Positions 25,560-32,787 of a stretch of 64,000 bases of DNA are shown here, piece after piece. Each line of letters opens with the position of its first letter. The first letter of the stretch is position 1. Source of the DNA: Agromyces larvae. GTDB taxonomy: Bacteria; Actinomycetota; Actinomycetes; Actinomycetales; Microbacteriaceae. Below the pieces are notes generated by a model, which was given only the letters and a program-made list of their open reading frames with translations, was not told the DNA's origin and ran no database searches. Location: assembly GCF_022811705.1 (NCBI RefSeq), contig NZ_CP094528.1:2790001-2854000 (forward strand), given 5' to 3'. Made by a program: the position numbers and the translations under genes.

Positions 25560-26301
25560 GCTCCCTGAGCGTGTCGAAGGGCCCGCTTCGACAAGCTCAG
25601 CGAGCGAGGCTGAAGGGCCCGCTTCGACAAGCTCAGCGAGCGAGGCCGAAGGGGTGCTTCGCGGCCGGACGGTGCTCATCGCGGGAGCGACGAGCGCGTC
25701 CGGCCGGGCCGTCGCCGCGGCACTGCTCGATGCCGGCGCGCGGGTGATCGCCGTCGGCAGCGATCGCACCCGCATCGAGGAACTCGAGACCGACCTGCCG
25801 GGTCTCGTCGGCGAGGTCGCCGACCTCACCGACGAGGACGAGGTGCTCGAACTCGCGATGCGCGTGCACGCGGCCGTCGGCGACGTCGACGGCGTCATCC
25901 CGCTCGTCGGCGGCTGGCGCGGCGGCGGCGGCATCCTCACCCAGAGCGACGAGGACTACCGGGCGATCGAGCGCTCGCTCACCGCGCTGCGCTTCGTGAG
26001 CCGCGCCTTCTGGGACGACCTGGTGTCATCCCCCGCCGGGCGCATCGCGATCGTGTCGTCGACCTCGGTCGCAGCGCCGACCGCCGGCGGCGCGAACTAC
26101 GCGACGGTCAAGGCGGCCTGCGAGGCCTGGATGCAGGCGCTCGCGCGCGGCTTCGCGGGGTCGGATGCCTCGGCCGCCGCGGTGACGTTCCGCGTGCGAT
26201 CGCTCGCCGGCCTCGAAGAGCAGCTCGCAGCATCCGTCATCGCCCTCTGGGATGCGCCGGCCGCCGACCTGAACGGCACGGTCGTCGAACTCCCGCGATG
26301 A
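25552..26301 (+). CDS. Short-chain dehydrogenase/reductase, atypical, with P3 repeats at the N-terminus
   Basis: The 249-residue SDR-fold protein has VLIAGATSASGRAVAAALL as the Rossmann turn, VIPLVGGWRG, IAIVSSTSVAAP (Ser) and YATVKAACEAWMQAL (Y-x-x-x-K). The first 34 residues come from P3 repeat DNA and read GPASTSSASEAE twice. An in-frame GTG at 25654, just after the repeat, is an alternative start that would begin the protein at the Rossmann strand; the ATG at 25552 overlaps the DUF6421 stop and favours coupling. The substrate is unknown. Confidence 0.82.
   Translation: MTELPERVEGPASTSSASEAEGPASTSSASEAEGVLRGRTVLIAGATSASGRAVAAALLDAGARVIAVGSDRTRIEELETDLPGLVGEVADLTDEDEVLELAMRVHAAVGDVDGVIPLVGGWRGGGGILTQSDEDYRAIERSLTALRFVSRAFWDDLVSSPAGRIAIVSSTSVAAPTAGGANYATVKAACEAWMQALARGFAGSDASAAAVTFRVRSLAGLEEQLAASVIALWDAPAADLNGTVVELPR
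25560..25653. repeat. P3 repeats at the 5' end of the SDR gene
   Basis: CCCTGAGCGTGTCGAAGGG is followed by two copies of GCCCGCTTCGACAAGCTCAG with CGAGCGAGG. The repeats begin directly after the DUF6421 stop codon and run in frame with the SDR. Confidence 0.85.
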
Positions 26302-26350
26302 CCTGACCTTCCGAGCACCATTCCTCACGATCCCTTGTGATCATTGGATC

Positions 26351-26713
26351 GTGAAGATACCGAATCGAAACGCTGCGGCCATCGCCCCGCTCGCGGTCGC
26401 CGCAGCGCTCACTCTTTCGGGATGCTCCACGGCGCATACCGACATCGACGGTCTGGTGATCGGGAAGGATGACGACCCGCGGTCAAGATGCGCGATCTCA
26501 CCGGCCGTCATCTCTGGAGGGCCGATCCCCGAACTCGCCCCGGTCTCCGGGCCCGACGGCACATTCGGTTTCGAACTCCCCCCGGGCTCCTACGAGTTCA
26601 CTGCTCGCTGCGCAGATGACGAGATCGGCTCCGCCATCGTGGAGGTTGGCCCATTCGACAGGGACAAGTCCGTCGTGATCACCGTCTCCCCTCAGCCCGA
26701 GGACGCGGAGTGA
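26351..26713 (+). CDS. Small lipoprotein with a carboxypeptidase-regulatory-like beta domain
   Basis: The 120-residue protein begins with a signal peptide and lipobox (LTLSGCSTA, Cys 25). The mature part, VSGPDGTFGFELPPGSYEFTARC, resembles the carboxypeptidase-regulatory or SpaA-like beta-sandwich in which a G-x-F-x-F strand precedes a P-G-x-Y strand. It is probably anchored on the outer face of the membrane. The GTG start at 26351 has no clear ribosome-binding site. Third-position GC is lower than in neighbours. Confidence 0.65.
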   Translation: MKIPNRNAAAIAPLAVAAALTLSGCSTAHTDIDGLVIGKDDDPRSRCAISPAVISGGPIPELAPVSGPDGTFGFELPPGSYEFTARCADDEIGSAIVEVGPFDRDKSVVITVSPQPEDAE

Positions 26714-26825
26714 CGCAACGATCGTCGCGACATCAGCTCTCCGCGGGCATGCTCCGCGGCATCCTCGCGTTGTCGATGGGGAGTGCGCCCGCCGGTTCGC
26801 GGCGCACCCTGACAGGAGGAAGAGC

Positions 26826-27221
26826 ATGACCGTGATCCCCGACGACCTCATCGACCTGGTCGAACGCCCGCTGTTCGGCGCGCTCGGCACGATCAAGCCG
26901 AACGACACCGTGCAGGTCAACCCGATGTGGTTCGAGTACGACCCGGCCGACGACGTCATCCGGTTCACGCATACGACGTACCGGGCGAAGTACCGCAACC
27001 TGCAGCACAACCCGGCGATGAGCCTGCTCGTGATCGATCCCGACGACCCGATGCGGTTCCTCGAGGTGCGCGGCAAGCTCGTCGATGTCACGCCCGACCC
27101 GACCGGCGCGTTCTACGTGCGGCTCGGCACGCGCTACGGCGACCCGGCCACGAAGCCGCCGGCCGACATCGCCGACCGGGTCGTGCTCACCATGTCGGTC
27201 GAGCGGTTCCAGCGGAAGTAG
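26826..27221 (+). CDS. PPOX-class F420-dependent oxidoreductase
   Basis: The 131-residue split-barrel protein is related to pyridoxamine-phosphate oxidase and belongs to the branch that binds F420 instead of FMN: ALGTIKPNDTVQVNPMWFEYD, TYRAKYRNLQHNPAMSLLVID and FLEVRGKLVDVTPDP are typical. It may reduce a small molecule with F420H2 or store the cofactor. AGGAGGAAG precedes the ATG. It fits with the F420 synthesis genes at the left of the window. Confidence 0.85.
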   Translation: MTVIPDDLIDLVERPLFGALGTIKPNDTVQVNPMWFEYDPADDVIRFTHTTYRAKYRNLQHNPAMSLLVIDPDDPMRFLEVRGKLVDVTPDPTGAFYVRLGTRYGDPATKPPADIADRVVLTMSVERFQRK

Positions 27222-27245
27222 GCGGCGAAGCGGCGGCCGCCGGGT

Positions 27246-28232
27246 TCAGCCGAACTCGGCGTAGCCGGTCGCCTCGGCGCCGGTCGTCCAGCATCCGCCG
27301 CCGTCGAGCGACCCGCCGCTGCTATCGGGCGAGCCGAACGCGGCCGTCGTCCACGCCGCGCGCTGCGCCTCGTCGAGCCCGGTCGGCATCGCCGCGGGCC
27401 CGTCGGTGCCGGCGTACGCGGGGTTCCAGAACTCCCAGTAGCGGTACTCGAACCCTGCGTCGGCCATGCACGCGCGTACGGCGTCCTGGAATCCGAGCCA
27501 CCGCTCGCGGGGCGTCGGTCCGGTCGACGGCGGCGGCACCGGTGCCGTGAGCGGGGTGCCCGCGGCTGCGGCCTCGTCGGCGGCATGCCAGGCGGCGCCC
27601 TCGCACCCGGCGGACTGCCAGTCGCCGTCGGCCGATCCGTCGCCGCGCAGCGCCTGCATCCACGCCGCCTCGGCGGCGGCGTCGAGGCCCTGCGGCATGG
27701 GGCTGCCGCCCTCCCACCACAGCCAGTCGAGGTAGGCGAAGCCGGCGTCGGCCATGCACTGGCGAACGACGGTCTGGCGGCCGAGCCAGCTCGCCTTGGC
27801 GTCGTCGGTCACGTAGGCGGGGTCGCCGGGCGTCGTGTACGGGTTGTACTTCGGCGACATCGGGTCGGTCGGGTCGGTCGACACGGGCGGATGCGACGGA
27901 GCCGGCGTCGGGGCCGGATCGGGCGTGGGCGACGGCGTGGGCGACGGGACGGGTGCGGGAGGAGGAGTGGGGGCCGGCGTCGCCGCGGGCGGGTCGGTCG
28001 CACCCGGATCCTTCGGGGCCGCCTCGATCTGTCTCGGAGCATCGACACCCGGCCTGGAGGAAACCTCGTCGCGATCCCAGGGCAGCACCCCGGGATGCGC
28101 CATCAGCACGGCCGGTCCGTCGTGGTCGCCGAACGCCGCGTGCGCGCCGATCGCGAACCCCGCCCCGCACAGCAGCACGAGCGCCGCCGTGCCGAACACG
28201 GCGAGGCGACGAGGCGAGGGGCGCGAAGACAT
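27246..28232 (-). CDS. Secreted or anchored protein with two copies of a Trp/Cys-rich domain
   Basis: The 328-residue protein has an N-terminal membrane or signal segment (LAVFGTAALVLLCGAGFAIG), a long Pro/Thr/Ala linker and two homologous domains of about 85 residues. Each contains VRxCMADAGFxYxxW, then MPxGLDxAxxAAWxxA, and a closing Cys in a GC or GCW motif, so each may have one disulphide. The family is not recognised. The ATG at 28232 is chosen because upstream in-frame codons lie in the divergent promoter region. A surface role is inferred from the signal and linker. Confidence 0.7.
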   Translation of the reverse strand: MSSRPSPRRLAVFGTAALVLLCGAGFAIGAHAAFGDHDGPAVLMAHPGVLPWDRDEVSSRPGVDAPRQIEAAPKDPGATDPPAATPAPTPPPAPVPSPTPSPTPDPAPTPAPSHPPVSTDPTDPMSPKYNPYTTPGDPAYVTDDAKASWLGRQTVVRQCMADAGFAYLDWLWWEGGSPMPQGLDAAAEAAWMQALRGDGSADGDWQSAGCEGAAWHAADEAAAAGTPLTAPVPPPSTGPTPRERWLGFQDAVRACMADAGFEYRYWEFWNPAYAGTDGPAAMPTGLDEAQRAAWTTAAFGSPDSSGGSLDGGGCWTTGAEATGYAEFG

Positions 28233-28360
28233 TCCGGGCAGTGTACGCAGATCGCGTACCCCTCGCAAAGGTCACACGACCGATTTCGCCGGTCGTTCAC
28301 GATTTCACTCGGCTCGCCCGCATGCCTGCGAGGCGCCGAGGCGGTGGTTCGGGGGCGGGC

Positions 28361-28366
28361 TACGCT
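28361..28366 (+). promoter_or_regulatory. -10 box (TACGCT), leaderless start
   Basis: TACGCT ends six bases before the ATG at 28373 and no ribosome-binding site is present. Confidence 0.5.
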
Positions 28367-28372
28367 CTTCGC

Positions 28373-28762
28373 ATGGTCCGGGTGCTGATTCGTCTCGCCG
28401 TCTTCCTGGGGCTGGCCGCGGTCGCCCTGCTCCTCGCCGCCCTCCTCGTGCCCGGCATGCATCTGCACTGGGCCGGCTTCCTCCTCGCGATCGTGGTGTT
28501 CGCGATCGTGCAGGCGTTCGTCGCTTGGTTGGTCGAGTCGATCTTCCGCCGGGGCGCGCCGGCCGTCGCGGGCGTCGCGGGGCTCATCTCGACTGCGGTC
28601 GCGCTCTGGCTCGCGACGCTGATCGGCGACGGGCTCACCTTCGACGGCATCGCGGCGTGGGTGCTCGCGGCCGTCGTCGTGTGGTTGGTCACGGGCCTGA
28701 TCGGATGGCTCGCCGGCAAGTACCTGCTGCCGCGGGTCGCACCGTCGAAGGCGAAGGAGTAG
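28373..28762 (+). CDS. Phage-holin-family/4-TM membrane protein
   Basis: The 129-residue protein is almost wholly membrane: four helices (VLIRLAVFLGLAAVALLLAA, GFLLAIVVFAIVQAFVAWLV, AVAGLISTAVALWLATLI and AAWVLAAVVVWLVTGLIGW) with short polar loops and a basic C-terminus. It resembles the actinobacterial holin-like/4TM superfamily, which does not imply a prophage; no phage genes are nearby. The start is supported by the leaderless promoter pattern. Confidence 0.65.
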   Translation: MVRVLIRLAVFLGLAAVALLLAALLVPGMHLHWAGFLLAIVVFAIVQAFVAWLVESIFRRGAPAVAGVAGLISTAVALWLATLIGDGLTFDGIAAWVLAAVVVWLVTGLIGWLAGKYLLPRVAPSKAKE

Positions 28763-28829
28763 TCCGGCCCCGCGCAGCGGGCCGTACCGGGCCGGGCCGG
28801 GCCGGACCGAGGGAACCGATCACACTCGA

Positions 28830-29049
28830 GCGGACATTCCGGCGACGGCGATGCCTTCGGCGTGATCTTCGACCGCCATCGCGGTACGCGGGTCACGCTC
28901 TCATCGGCGTCGACGAGAGCGGGCCCATCGTCACCTTCTCGATCACCGGCGAGGCCGTCAGCTCGGGTGACGACCAGAAGTGCTCCTCATCCGAGTTCGA
29001 GCAGGTCGACACGGAGTGGCAGCTCTCGGTCCCGATGGCGGAACGGTGA
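28830..29049 (+). pseudogene. 3' remnant of a small secreted or lipoprotein gene
   Basis: The frame ending at 29049 encodes HALIGVDESGPIVTFSITGE and ends QVDTEWQLSVPMAER with normal coding bias, but no start or signal peptide is found upstream in that frame. A different frame just upstream (SGDGDAFGVIFDRHRG) looks coding as well, which suggests a frameshift. The remaining bases from 28763 hold only GC-rich hairpin-forming sequence. Confidence 0.35.
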
Positions 29050-29064
29050 GTCGGAGCCTGGCGC

Positions 29065-29070
29065 TAGGGT
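29065..29070 (+). promoter_or_regulatory. -10 box (TAGGGT), leaderless start
   Basis: TAGGGT lies eight bases before the ATG of the AAA ATPase gene; no ribosome-binding site is seen. Confidence 0.45.
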
Positions 29071-29078
29071 GATCGACC

Positions 29079-30536
29079 ATGGGACCGGACCCGCGCGAAG
29101 ATGCCACCGAAACCGCGTTCATCGAGACCTTCCGACGCTTCATGGACCGGGTGGTGAACCAGCCTCGGGCGTCCGTGGCGATCACAACTCCGGTCGGGGC
29201 GGTGGTGCGCGAGCACCTCGGCGGAACCGTCGACGACCTGCCCGTGCTGACTGAGAACATCGCGCAGCACCGGCTCGTCGATGCCGACCTGGCGCTCGAC
29301 GAACTCGCCTCGCTCAGCGACGGCCGCCTGATCGGCGTCACCGGCGGCAACGCGCGCAGCCATCAGTCGTTCACCGACCTGCTCGAGAATCCGCATTTCG
29401 GCTATGCGCCCGGGCCGGTCGACTACATCACGACGTCCACCGGGCCGACGACGAGCCGGCGCACCGTCGCGTTCGGCATCCGGTTGCTGCGGTTCGACGG
29501 TGTTCCGGTGGCGGTGCTGCAGCGGGCCGCCTCCCCCGAGCACGGCCTGGAGACGGGCAGGCTCGAGATCCTCGCCGCCGACGCGTCCGCGGGTGAGTCG
29601 TTCCTCGCCGAGGTGCACCGGCTCATGCTCGAACGGAGCGTCCTGCGCGGGAAGGTCCTCACCGTCGGTGCCAGCCAGTTCGGTCGCGGCACCGGAACGA
29701 TGACCTTCCTCGAACGGCCGTCGGTCGCCGCCGACCAGGTGGTCCTGGATGCAGCGACACTCGACGGCATCGTGCGCCACGCCGTCGGCATCGGCGAGCA
29801 CCGCACGGTGCTGCGCACCGCCGGTCAGCATCTCAAGCGAGGGCTGCTGCTCTACGGGCCGCCCGGCACGGGCAAGACGCTGACCGTGCGGCACCTGCTC
29901 TCGCGCACGCCCGAGACAACGGCGGTCGTGCTCACCGGGCCCGCGATCAGGTACATCACCCTTGCCGCCGAGGTCGCTCGCGCGATGCAGCCGTCGATCG
30001 TCGTGCTCGAAGACGTCGACCTGGTCGCGAACGATCGGTCGATCACTCCGAACGGCTCGGTGCTGTTCATGATCCTCGATGCGCTGGACGGCCTGGACGG
30101 CGACGCGGATGTCACGTTCGTGCTGACGACCAACCGGGTCGAGGTGCTCGAGCGTGCGCTCGCCGACCGCCCGGGGCGCATCGATCACGCTGCCGAGATT
30201 CCGCTGCCCGACGCGGCGGCGCGCCGACGCCTGCTCGACCTGTACGCAGGCACGCTGCCCTTCTCGCGCGAGGCCCTCGACGCGGCGGCCGAGCGAACCG
30301 ACGGCACCACGGGGTCGTTCGCGAAGGAGCTCACCCGCCGGGCCGTGCTGCGCGCGGCGGAAGCCGGCCGCCCGGTGGGCGATGCCGACCTCGAATCGGC
30401 CCTCGACGAGCTCCTGTCGAACCGCGAAGCGCTGACGAAGCGGCTGCTCGTGGGCGGTCGGGTCGAGCCCGAGACGAACGGCCCCTCGGGCGCGGTGGCG
30501 TACGGAGGGGGCTCGTTCGGGTTCGTCGCAGGCTGA
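29079..30536 (+). CDS. AAA family ATPase
   Basis: The 485-residue protein has an N-terminal half without a recognised domain (about residues 1-255) and a classical AAA module: Walker A LLYGPPGTGKT, Walker B SIVVLEDVD, sensor-1 TNR in FVLTTNRVEVL, and DRPGRIDHA with the arginine-finger region. A winged-helix-like lid follows, then a glycine-rich tail. It resembles stand-alone FtsH/Cdc48-type AAA proteins without protease or membrane segments. The substrate is unknown. Confidence 0.85.
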   Translation: MGPDPREDATETAFIETFRRFMDRVVNQPRASVAITTPVGAVVREHLGGTVDDLPVLTENIAQHRLVDADLALDELASLSDGRLIGVTGGNARSHQSFTDLLENPHFGYAPGPVDYITTSTGPTTSRRTVAFGIRLLRFDGVPVAVLQRAASPEHGLETGRLEILAADASAGESFLAEVHRLMLERSVLRGKVLTVGASQFGRGTGTMTFLERPSVAADQVVLDAATLDGIVRHAVGIGEHRTVLRTAGQHLKRGLLLYGPPGTGKTLTVRHLLSRTPETTAVVLTGPAIRYITLAAEVARAMQPSIVVLEDVDLVANDRSITPNGSVLFMILDALDGLDGDADVTFVLTTNRVEVLERALADRPGRIDHAAEIPLPDAAARRRLLDLYAGTLPFSREALDAAAERTDGTTGSFAKELTRRAVLRAAEAGRPVGDADLESALDELLSNREALTKRLLVGGRVEPETNGPSGAVAYGGGSFGFVAG

Positions 30537-30611
30537 CCTGGACGGAGCGCCCGCGCAAGCGGTCAGGAATCGAGAAGCGGCCACCCGCGGGCGGTTCGTA
30601 GCGTGACCTGC

Positions 30612-31241
30612 ATGGATACCATCACGAAGATCACCAGCATCGATTCCGTCACCCTCGAAGCGACCGACCCGGTCGCCGCCGAGCGGTTCTACGCCGAGGC
30701 CTTCGGGCTCGGCGAGCGAATCCGCGTCGTCGCGACGGATGCTCCGACGAGCGGGTTCCGCGGTTACACGCTCTCGCTCACCGTCTCGCAGCCGGGCGAC
30801 GTGCGCCTGCTCGTCGACCGCGCCGTCGCCGCCGGCGCGACCGTCGTGAAGCCCGTCGCGAAGAACCTCTGGGGGGTCGGCGCGACCGTGCAGGCACCCG
30901 ACGGCGCGATCTGGAAGGTCGCGACCACGACCAAGAAGGACTCGGCACCCGCGACGGGCGCGATCGACTCGATCGTGCTGCTGCTCGGCGCCGACGACGT
31001 GCCCGCGAGCAAGCGCTTCTACGTCGAGCACGGGCTGGTGCTGGGCAAGAGCTTCGGTTCGTACGCCGAGTTCGACGTGCCCGGCAGCCCGATCAAGCTC
31101 GGCCTCTACAAGCGCCGGGCGCTCGCGAAGGACGCCGGCGTCGACGAGGCCGGCACCGGGTCGCATCGCATCCGCATCGGGTCCCCCGAGGGCGCGACGT
31201 TCACCGACCCCGACGGGTTCGTGTGGGGGCAGTCTGCCTGA
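30612..31241 (+). CDS. VOC-family (glyoxalase-like) protein
   Basis: The 209-residue protein has two tandem VOC beta-alpha-beta modules: SVTLEATDPVAAERFYAEAF at residues 12-31 and IVLLLGADDVPASKRFYVEHG in the second half, each followed by strands ending in DG. The usual metal-binding His/Glu residues are not all evident. The ATG at 30612 is preferred; an in-frame GTG lies three codons upstream. Substrate unknown. Confidence 0.8.
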   Translation: MDTITKITSIDSVTLEATDPVAAERFYAEAFGLGERIRVVATDAPTSGFRGYTLSLTVSQPGDVRLLVDRAVAAGATVVKPVAKNLWGVGATVQAPDGAIWKVATTTKKDSAPATGAIDSIVLLLGADDVPASKRFYVEHGLVLGKSFGSYAEFDVPGSPIKLGLYKRRALAKDAGVDEAGTGSHRIRIGSPEGATFTDPDGFVWGQSA

Positions 31242-31258
31242 CGAGGCATCCGCCCCGC

Positions 31259-31264
31259 TACGCT
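31259..31264 (+). promoter_or_regulatory. -10 box (TACGCT), leaderless start
   Basis: TACGCT is six bases before the ATG at 31271, the same spacing as at 28361. Confidence 0.5.
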
Positions 31265-31270
31265 CCACGC

Positions 31271-31414
31271 ATGGAATGGATGCTGCTCGGGGTACTGCTC
31301 GTCTTCGTGCTCGGCACGATCTCGATCACGGGTTCGCTGCGCACCATCCGCGACTCGAACGACCGCATCGTCGAGCTCCTCGAAGCCGAGGCCGCCGAGC
31401 ACGAGCGCCGCTGA
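31271..31414 (+). CDS. Small single-helix membrane protein
   Basis: The 47-residue protein has one membrane helix (MEWMLLGVLLVFVLGTISI) and a charged amphipathic tail (DRIVELLEAEAAEHERR). Small helix-plus-charged-tail proteins are common in actinobacteria; the function is unknown. The start is set by the leaderless promoter pattern and by the helix beginning at the first residue. A palindromic repeat begins directly after the stop. Confidence 0.55.
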   Translation: MEWMLLGVLLVFVLGTISITGSLRTIRDSNDRIVELLEAEAAEHERR

Positions 31415-31428
31415 CCGTCTCGCCCTCC

Positions 31429-31540
31429 GCTGCTCGAGGAGGGAGCGAAGCGACCGTGTCGAGACCCGCGACCCCGCACGCGGTCGCCAGGTCTCGACAC
31501 GCGTCCTCCTTCGTCGCGGGGTACTCGACCGGCAGGGCAG
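31429..31540. repeat. Palindromic repeat P5 (CGTGTCGAGACC/GGTCTCGACACG)
   Basis: It has 12-bp perfect outer arms at 31455-31466 and 31490-31501 and an inner GCGACC/GGTCGC stem. Diverged flanking arms, GAGGAGGGAGCGAAGCGAC and CCTCCTTCGTCGC, lie outside. It sits between two convergent genes and could also act as a bidirectional terminator. Confidence 0.75.
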
Positions 31541-31544
31541 TGCG

Positions 31545-31916
31545 TCACCCGAGTCGGTGCAGTTGCTCTCGCCAGTCGTCGGGCACGCGGTCGCGGGGCG
31601 ACGGCGGGCGCTGCCCCTCGGGGCGGCTGGTCGGCGGGGCGAGCTCGACGGACTCGACGGGCTCGTTGCGCGCGTAGTCCCACATCCAGTCCTCGCCGGG
31701 TTCGAAGGACTGGGCGACCGGATGCCCCGCCTCTTGCGCGTGCCGGCTGGCATGCTGCCCGGGCGAGGAGTCGCAGCATCCGATGTGGCCGCACGCCGCA
31801 CAGCGGCGCAGATGGAACCACCAGCCGTCGGGCAGTTCGAGGCACTCGCCGCAGCCGTCGCCCGACGGCGGCACCTCGGGGCGGATCGCACGGTCGTCGG
31901 TCGTGGCATCCGTCAT
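31545..31916 (-). CDS. UBP-type zinc finger protein
   Basis: The 123-residue protein has a UBP-type zinc finger (residues 20-75): CGECLELPDGWWFHLRRC, CAACGHIGCCDSSPGQHASRHAQEAGHPVAQS, with Cys and His ligands at the expected spacing, then WMWDY. In eukaryotes this fold binds ubiquitin C-termini; the bacterial proteins have no assigned role. It overlaps the upstream membrane-protein gene by one base (TGATG), implying an operon. Confidence 0.85.
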   Translation of the reverse strand: MTDATTDDRAIRPEVPPSGDGCGECLELPDGWWFHLRRCAACGHIGCCDSSPGQHASRHAQEAGHPVAQSFEPGEDWMWDYARNEPVESVELAPPTSRPEGQRPPSPRDRVPDDWREQLHRLG

Positions 31917-32464
31917 CAGAACCTCCGGGTGAACGGCATGGGCTTGCGCATCCGGATCAGCAGCAGGATCGGGATGAGCACGTACGGCAGGTTGAACGCG
32001 AGGAACTTCGCCGGGTTCGGGGTCACCCACTCGGGCTCGCCGAAGAACTCGACGCCGAACACGATGATGCCCGTGATGGACGCGATCATCGTCGCGTAGA
32101 TGACGGCGGGCAGCTGGATCCAGTTCCACCCCTTGATCAGCGCCGGCACGAGCACGAGGTAGAACGCCAGATAGACGAAGGCGCTGAGACCCGTGACGAT
32201 GCGCATCCACACCGGCGGGTTCTGGAACAGCGGGTCGGTGTCGTGCGCGTACCACCAGTTCGAGTTCACGATGAAGTTCGGCGACGGCTGGTTGAAGTCG
32301 ATGCCCAGCGTCGGCACCATGTCGGCGATCGAGCTCGTGATGATGAACAGGCTGAACACGATGACGAAGAAGATGTCGATGGGGCGGTCGCGCAGGCGCA
32401 GATTCGCGGGAGCCGAGGGCGCGGCGGGGTCGTGCGGGGTCGTCGTCGACACGGAGGCGGTCAT
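31916..32464 (-). CDS. Emopamil-binding-protein-like (EXPERA) membrane protein
   Basis: The 182-residue membrane protein has four to five helices: IDIFFVIVFSLFIITSSIAD, MRIVTGLSAFVYLAFYLVLV, LPAVIYATMIASITGIIVFG and LAFNLPYVLIPILLLIRM. The arrangement and the segment HDTDPLFQNPPVW resemble the EBP/EXPERA fold, which binds sterol-like ligands in eukaryotes. The ligand in bacteria is unknown. The ATG at 32464 is chosen because upstream codons lie in repeat-rich intergenic DNA. Confidence 0.65.
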   Translation of the reverse strand: MTASVSTTTPHDPAAPSAPANLRLRDRPIDIFFVIVFSLFIITSSIADMVPTLGIDFNQPSPNFIVNSNWWYAHDTDPLFQNPPVWMRIVTGLSAFVYLAFYLVLVPALIKGWNWIQLPAVIYATMIASITGIIVFGVEFFGEPEWVTPNPAKFLAFNLPYVLIPILLLIRMRKPMPFTRRF

Positions 32465-32641
32465 GGCAGACGAGCGTAGCGGCGGCGGATGCCTCGTGGT
32501 GCCGGGGATTCGGATCGCACGGGTTGACGAGGCATCCTCGACCTGCTCGACGAGCACCTCCGACGTCTGAAGGAGGAACCTTGACCGAGCGCACCGCGAT
32601 CGCGGAGTTCACGATCACCCGCGGGTGACGTCTTCTCGCGA

Positions 32642-32703
32642 GTGTTTCCGTTTGCGCAGTCGGTTTCCGGTCTTCGGGAAACGGGGTGCGCGAACGGAAA
32701 CAC
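32642..32703. repeat. Palindromic repeat P2, intergenic copy
   Basis: This 62-bp element has outer arms GTGTTTCCGTTTGCGCA and TGCGCGAACGGAAACAC (16 of 17 paired) and an inner GTTTCC/GGAAAC stem. It is exactly as long as the copy inside the response-regulator gene 2 kb downstream. It lies about 85 bases before the histidine kinase start. Confidence 0.88.
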
Positions 32704-32774
32704 CCGCGAGACCCTGCGGCGCCGCGCTCCGGGACATCCGTCGCGTGGCGGATGCCTCGGGCACGCGCCGCGGC

Positions 32775-32780
32775 TAGCGT
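32775..32780 (+). promoter_or_regulatory. -10 box (TAGCGT), leaderless start
   Basis: TAGCGT is seven bases before the GTG at 32788, which supports that GTG as the kinase start. Confidence 0.45.
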
Positions 32781-32787
32781 GAACGGG

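Noticed and set aside
28373..28762. Holin of a prophage
   Set aside because: No phage structural, lysis or integrase genes are nearby; four-helix holin-like proteins are common chromosomal proteins.
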